This document shows positions 4,829 to 9,134 of a DNA stretch of 9,134 nucleotides, piece after piece. The stretch is taken from positions 22,186-31,319 of the forward strand of contig DIQC01000041.1 of NCBI GenBank assembly GCA_002426495.1. The letters are read 5' to 3'. The notes below the pieces were generated by a model, which did no database searches, was not told where the DNA came from, and saw only the letters and a program-made list of their open reading frames with translations. The position numbers were made by a program, and so were the translations under genes. Numbering within the stretch: position 1 is the stretch's first letter; each line of letters begins with the position of its first letter. This stretch comes from Thermacetogenium sp. UBA5472 (GTDB taxonomy: Bacteria; Bacillota; DSM-12270; Thermacetogeniales; Thermacetogeniaceae).

Positions 4829-7800
4829 AATTCCTTCCGTACCTCTTCTGGTATCAGATCACCGACAAGGCCTGTAGCCAGACACATATAGGTGTCAGCT
4901 GCTCCATAATAAACCAGGATCTCGTCATCTGCTTCCAGAATCTCTTTGTCTTTAGCTGGAACAGCTCCACAGGTGAATACCACGTTGGGGACCCAGCTGC
5001 AGCCTGGTTGGCCGATTTCATGTTCGGTTTCCGGAGAGAGGATGGGGTTGGGTGAGCGGTAGATGACCCGCTCCGGTTCATCCAGGGGAACAAGCATTAC
5101 CCCTAGCCTGTAGACCTTTTCTTTATCAACACCATGATAGATCATCAGCCAGCCGTACTTTGTTTTGATCGGTTGAGAACCAGCACCGATCTTCAGGAAA
5201 TCCCACATCTTGCCAGGACGCGGTCCCATGATGATCGAATGACCCTCTTTGGGAACAGGAAACTCCAGATTATCCATGTAGGATACCCAGATGCTGGGCT
5301 CGATTCTGTGATAGATGATATACTGGCCATTGATCTTTTCTGGGAAGAGGAAGGCATCCTTATTCCAAATATCTTTGAAGGCCAGCCCTTCTCGCTTCCA
5401 TCTATAAAATCTCTTATTGATGAAGTCATCGATAGAGATAGAGGCCGCAGCGATCTGGGCGATCACCCCATCATAGGCGGTGTACATCATATAGACCCGA
5501 TCACCGATGATCACCACCCGGGGGTCCTCCACCCCCTTCTTTTCCTGTTCGGTCTGGGGTGCAAAGATGGGATCAGGGAGCCGCTCCAGGACATGATAGC
5601 CATCTGTGACAGCTAAACCGATGCGGGAAACCTCATCATCTCCATAAGCCCTGTACAGAAGATAGACATTATCCTTGATGCGTAATGCTGCAGCATTCAG
5701 CACATATTTGCTTTCCCAGGGGTTATCTTTGATCGGTTTGAGAATTGGGTTGCCTGGGTAGCGCACCAGCGGCTTAGCCGGCGGATAATCCTGGATTTCC
5801 TGTGCCACCACTGTGACATCCTTGGATTTGATACCGAGGAGGACATCCAGCAGGTCATCATCAGCCTTTCCGTCTCCAATCGACTGGGTAATCCGCTGCA
5901 AAATATCTCCGGGGTCAAAGCCCAGTTCGGCATGGATTTCCTCCAGAAGGTCGTGGTTAAACCACCTTTCTTCAACATGGGAGGACATGGGGGTGGGAAT
6001 TCCTGCCCCTCCTTTAGAACTGTAACTAGCCCAGCTCCAGGCGGAGCAGGGGACAAAGGTTCCATCCCCAAGAACCTGGCTTACCCCGTAGCCATCGCAC
6101 ATGGTTTTCAGCATCTGTGCCTCATTGACCTGTCCGATGAGTGTCATTTTTTGTGCCAGGATGCGTAACATTCTGATCAGTTCACGGTGGTGGTAGTTCT
6201 CAAAGATGTTATAGGCGGAAAAGGGAGTCGATTCGAAGCGCCCGATGAGAGAGTTGCGGATCTTTAATCCCAGCTTTTTTCTCTCCCGTGCATAGGTTTG
6301 GTATAAGTACGAATAATTTTGGGCGATCATGATCTGCCTGCCGATAAAGAGGAAGAAGCGAAGTTTGGGGTATTTGCCTCCGATCCCTTTGCTCAAGGGG
6401 CTGATCACCTGTCTGGTAGTCAGCTTGTTCAGATCGGAGATCTTACCCAGCTTGAATGTTCCACCCCTGAAGCTATCTCCCAGGACCAGGGGTTTGAGCT
6501 CTACCTCCTCCATATCCTCAGGTGTCAGGTTGTCTAAAATCCACAGGAGTGTCCGGTCAGCCCATTTTCTCGTTTCAATCAGGTTGGCCAGGGTAACTGC
6601 ATCCCGGGGAAGCATTTTGTCAAAAAGGTCACGTGGCGTATGGCAATTTTCTGGGATCATGATATTTAGAGGGGGGAACCTGGTCAAGGCCTTCTCAAAG
6701 ATCTTCTCTTTAATGCCGAAGAACTTTAGGTTGCCGATTGACTGAAAGATCGCTTCAACAGCTTCCCTGGTGCCCTCTTCTGTATAAACATTGCCAGGAA
6801 ATAATTTGTCAATGATCTCTTCCAGCTCTTCCATATACTCTTCCAGACGGGAGGTGATGGCTTTAGAGCTGGAATCTGCAGAGATGTGGAGGTCATCTTC
6901 CATGAAGTCATGAAATTTATCGCTGTAGCGTGTCTGGAGTCGGTTGAACAGATCGGATGTCCAAATTTCCTGTTCTCTTCGCCATTTAATGGTCTTGGGA
7001 AGAACTATTGGTTTGCCGGGGATGAACTCCAGATAGTCGGCAGGGATAAGAGGTGGTTTGTGTTTCCATGATTTTTCTTTCCACTGCCTAATGAAGCTGA
7101 TGCTGCCATGCAGGAAGTACCTTCGCTGCTCATCCTTCATGCTTTCGGCGCGGCTGGAGATAATGGAAGCCGCATAAGTACTTTTTTCGCTGGTCAGATC
7201 TTCCTGAAGAACTTCCAGATGTTCCAGGAAGCCACCCATTCTCCCGCAGTAAACTGCGGTGAGAGCCTCCAGGACATCTTCTTTGTTTGTGTCAGGGGCA
7301 AACCGGTAGTGGGAAAGGAGGCTGTAGGCGGTATTGGCCCAGGTTTTCCCACCCAAGTGAAAGTCCCGGGTCGGTGAGATGACACTGCGCTCTAAATCTA
7401 CGAACAGGTCTTGCGGGCAGGCAGTGGCTAACAGGTCCCGGTACTGGTTGAATCCGTTTCTGAAGAAGTGAGTTAGGACTCTGGTATCGTAGGTTTGGGC
7501 TGCAGGAACATCCTGGTAAGGCTCCAAGCCGCAGATATCGGGTGAGCGCAGCACAACACTCTTTTCTTTCCAGTATTCTTCATCTCTTAAAATGCTCTCA
7601 AATATAAATGCTGCAAAATCCTTGAAAACAATGGTTACTTTATCAAGAGAGGCGTATACCATTCTGAACCCCAAGGGCACTTCACAGATCCTCCTCTGTT
7701 GGAGGATGGCTGTTGTGATCAGCCAGGGATCGATGCCAAAACCCCGGGTGTGATCCACCCAAAACTTGATGTCTGCACAGTATTCTTCCACCATATCGTG

Positions 7801-8376
7801 GGAAATGGCATAGGTACCGCTGATCGTGTCGGATATCCTGTACCCGTAAAAGGTTTCCAGGAGGGGCCCAAGGAAGAGTTTACCTAACAGATCCTCAAAG
7901 TACTGCCTGCGGAAAGAGGTCAGCACCAGGTCGTATCCATGCTGGAGCGGTTTCAGCATGCGCTGTAGGGATCCGGGCTGCAGTCCAGATCCCTTGCCGA
8001 TGATGTCGGCGGGTAAAATGGCCAGGTCTGTCTCCATCTTGTCTGCCAGTTCCAGGAGCGCCCTGATGCTCATCCCCCTGCCGTTGGCTCCTTCGAGCAT
8101 CAAAAACTCCATATGGGGTACCTGCAGTTGCGTGTCTTTAATTGCCTCTAGTGCTTTCTCTCCGGCCGGGTCGCCGGCGCAAATAATAAGTGCTTTATCT
8201 GAGATTTTCATGCTGACCAGGCTGTCTGCCACCACCCTCAGAACCAGGGGAAGAGTATCAATTTCATTATAAAATGGGATCCCCACAATCAGATTGATAT
8301 TTTTATAATTCCGGGCATCTTCCAGTGGCCTGGCGATACTTTTTTCAAACAGACTTTCAGAGTCTAATATTCCCAT
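4825..8376 (-). CDS. GT-A glycosyltransferase / GH130 mannoside phosphorylase fusion protein
   Basis: A 1183-residue, apparently cytoplasmic protein. Residues about 25-270 form a GT-A glycosyltransferase resembling the GT2/GT81/mannosylglycerate-synthase group: VGIPFYNE (31-38), GANGRGMSIRALLELAD (96-112), a DXD-equivalent reading LPADI (121-125), and SDTISGTYAIS (182-192). Residues about 300-860 are mostly helical and unrecognised, with an acidic helix at 509-525 and a striking stretch around PCSAWSWASYSSKGGAG (776-792). Residues about 868-1170 are a GH130-type five-bladed propeller: YPGNPIL (873-879), LYRAYGDDEVSRIGLA (907-922), EDPR (950-953) with the likely catalytic Asp951, KDAFLFPEKI (1006-1015), H1080 and YYGAADT (1156-1162). 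GH130 enzymes phosphorolyse or hydrolyse beta-mannosides. The ATG at 8376 has GAGGTG upstream and overlaps the phosphomannomutase gene by 13 bases, so the two are coupled. I infer synthesis and recycling of a mannoside by one polypeptide; the real substrate is unknown. Confidence 0.85.
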   Translation of the reverse strand: MGILDSESLFEKSIARPLEDARNYKNINLIVGIPFYNEIDTLPLVLRVVADSLVSMKISDKALIICAGDPAGEKALEAIKDTQLQVPHMEFLMLEGANGRGMSIRALLELADKMETDLAILPADIIGKGSGLQPGSLQRMLKPLQHGYDLVLTSFRRQYFEDLLGKLFLGPLLETFYGYRISDTISGTYAISHDMVEEYCADIKFWVDHTRGFGIDPWLITTAILQQRRICEVPLGFRMVYASLDKVTIVFKDFAAFIFESILRDEEYWKEKSVVLRSPDICGLEPYQDVPAAQTYDTRVLTHFFRNGFNQYRDLLATACPQDLFVDLERSVISPTRDFHLGGKTWANTAYSLLSHYRFAPDTNKEDVLEALTAVYCGRMGGFLEHLEVLQEDLTSEKSTYAASIISSRAESMKDEQRRYFLHGSISFIRQWKEKSWKHKPPLIPADYLEFIPGKPIVLPKTIKWRREQEIWTSDLFNRLQTRYSDKFHDFMEDDLHISADSSSKAITSRLEEYMEELEEIIDKLFPGNVYTEEGTREAVEAIFQSIGNLKFFGIKEKIFEKALTRFPPLNIMIPENCHTPRDLFDKMLPRDAVTLANLIETRKWADRTLLWILDNLTPEDMEEVELKPLVLGDSFRGGTFKLGKISDLNKLTTRQVISPLSKGIGGKYPKLRFFLFIGRQIMIAQNYSYLYQTYARERKKLGLKIRNSLIGRFESTPFSAYNIFENYHHRELIRMLRILAQKMTLIGQVNEAQMLKTMCDGYGVSQVLGDGTFVPCSAWSWASYSSKGGAGIPTPMSSHVEERWFNHDLLEEIHAELGFDPGDILQRITQSIGDGKADDDLLDVLLGIKSKDVTVVAQEIQDYPPAKPLVRYPGNPILKPIKDNPWESKYVLNAAALRIKDNVYLLYRAYGDDEVSRIGLAVTDGYHVLERLPDPIFAPQTEQEKKGVEDPRVVIIGDRVYMMYTAYDGVIAQIAAASISIDDFINKRFYRWKREGLAFKDIWNKDAFLFPEKINGQYIIYHRIEPSIWVSYMDNLEFPVPKEGHSIIMGPRPGKMWDFLKIGAGSQPIKTKYGWLMIYHGVDKEKVYRLGVMLVPLDEPERVIYRSPNPILSPETEHEIGQPGCSWVPNVVFTCGAVPAKDKEILEADDEILVYYGAADTYMCLATGLVGDLIPEEVRKEL

Positions 8377-9134
8377 TCAAAGTCACCCACCTCTTTATGT
8401 CGCTTGATGGCACTTTTCATAATTGCGCAGATTTCATCCAATCCTTGAGGCGTTTTGGCCTCACACCTGGCCACCAGAACAGGTTGGGTATTAGATGCGC
8501 GCACCAGCCCCCAACCTTCAGGGAAGAGTACCCGCACACCATCCACATCGATAATTTCATACTCCCGGCGAAAATATTCTGCGATGCTGGCAACAACATC
8601 AAATTTTGCTTTTTCTGGGCAGGGGATCCTTGTCTCTGCTGTAGAGTAATATTTGGGGATCCTAGCCAGGAGCTGGGAAAGTGGCTTTTCCGTATTCGAC
8701 AAAATTCTTAGAAGTCTCCCTGTTGCATAAAAGGCATCGTCATAGCCATAGTATTCATCTGCGAAAAACATATGCCCTGACATTTCTCCGGTGAAAATAG
8801 CGCCTGTTTCTCGCATTTTGGCTTTGATCAGGGAGTGTCCGGTTTTATAAAAGAAGGGCTTGCCTCCCAGTCGTTTGATCTCATAGACCAGAGCTTGGGA
8901 GCATTTCACTTCCACAATGGCCTGTTCTCCCGGGTGTTGGGCAAGGATCTCCTCCCAATAGAGGCACATCAGTCTGTCACCCCAGACCACATCGCCCTGG
9001 TCATCGATGACTCCGAGCCTGTCTGCATCACCATCATAGGCGACTCCCAGGTCGGCCTCATTATTGAGTACGGCTTTCTTGAGTTCAACCAGGTTAGCTG
9101 TTCTTACCGGATCCGGATGGTGGTTGGGGAAGCT
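8364..9134 (-). CDS. manB: Phosphomannomutase/phosphoglucomutase, N-terminal part outside window
   Basis: The C-terminal 256 residues of an alpha-D-phosphohexomutase; the frame runs open to the window edge. Counting from the edge, the metal-binding loop DGDADR is at 34-39 (bases 9018-9035), the sugar-recognition loop GEMSGH at 116-121, and the C-terminal phosphate-binding loop RASNTQP at 212-218. The opening SFPNHHPDP is typical of the ManB/AlgC branch that converts mannose-6-phosphate and mannose-1-phosphate (often glucose phosphates as well). The catalytic phosphoserine domain is not in the window. Its last 13 bases overlap the start of the GT/GH130 fusion gene, so it supplies hexose-1-phosphate, or disposes of that released by phosphorolysis, in the same operon. 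Mannose versus glucose preference cannot be decided from this fragment; the manB symbol follows context. Confidence 0.88.
   Translation of the reverse strand, partial: SFPNHHPDPVRTANLVELKKAVLNNEADLGVAYDGDADRLGVIDDQGDVVWGDRLMCLYWEEILAQHPGEQAIVEVKCSQALVYEIKRLGGKPFFYKTGHSLIKAKMRETGAIFTGEMSGHMFFADEYYGYDDAFYATGRLLRILSNTEKPLSQLLARIPKYYSTAETRIPCPEKAKFDVVASIAEYFRREYEIIDVDGVRVLFPEGWGLVRASNTQPVLVARCEAKTPQGLDEICAIMKSAIKRHKEVGDFEWEY

Noticed and set aside
3806..4830. Possible CRISPR array, because of several repeats
   Set aside because: The repeats are few, of different types, irregularly spaced and self-complementary, with no uniform spacers and no cas genes.
4756..5055. A 99-codon plus-strand frame starting in the palindromic repeat
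   Set aside because: It runs through the repeat and antisense to the GH130 domain; no ribosome site and no plausible protein signature.
6329..6745. A 138-codon plus-strand frame, and similar frames at 5134-5616 and 7958-8272
   Set aside because: All lie antisense within the fusion gene, which has clear domain motifs; they lack ribosome sites and recognisable protein features.

Overview
The window looks like a chromosomal stretch of an anaerobic, low-to-mid GC Firmicute (Clostridia; a Peptococcaceae or Syntrophomonadaceae type is my best guess). The reasons are strong AGGAGG-type ribosome binding sites, a TTG start, a packed Ser/Arg tRNA cluster with encoded CCA ends, and GAGAACCGTCCCC-type palindromic repeats that I recall from such genomes. 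This assignment is inference; no marker gene is present.

Layout. (1) 1-432: four tRNA genes (Ser-UGA cut by the window edge, Arg-ACG, Ser-GCU, Arg-CCU). The last three sit behind a near-consensus promoter (74-102) and end at a clear intrinsic terminator (398-432). (2) 433-1162: about 730 bases with no convincing gene; it holds a sigma-A-type promoter (662-690) and a long leader. (3) 1163-3808: a plus-strand two-gene operon, a GT4-like glycosyltransferase followed by a protein that joins an alpha/alpha-toroid glycosidase-like domain to a mannose-6-phosphate-isomerase-type cupin. (4) 3809-4830: a convergent junction that now holds an AT-rich minus-strand HEPN/MNT pair, bracketed by two copies of one palindromic repeat. 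(5) 4825-9134: a minus-strand operon of phosphomannomutase/phosphoglucomutase (cut by the window edge) and a 1183-residue fusion of a GT-A glycosyltransferase, a large uncharacterised middle region and a GH130-type mannoside phosphorylase domain.

How the genes may work together. Phosphomannomutase, an isomerase-type cupin, two glycosyltransferase domains, a toroid glycosidase-like domain and a GH130 domain all point to mannose. No encoded protein shows a signal peptide or membrane segment, so the most economical reading is a cytoplasmic system that builds, and can phosphorolytically recycle, a mannose-containing oligosaccharide or glycoside (reserve, compatible solute or glycan precursor). 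The domain assignments rest on visible motifs; the pathway is inference. The HEPN/MNT cassette differs in base composition and looks like a later insertion between two convergent, functionally related operons.
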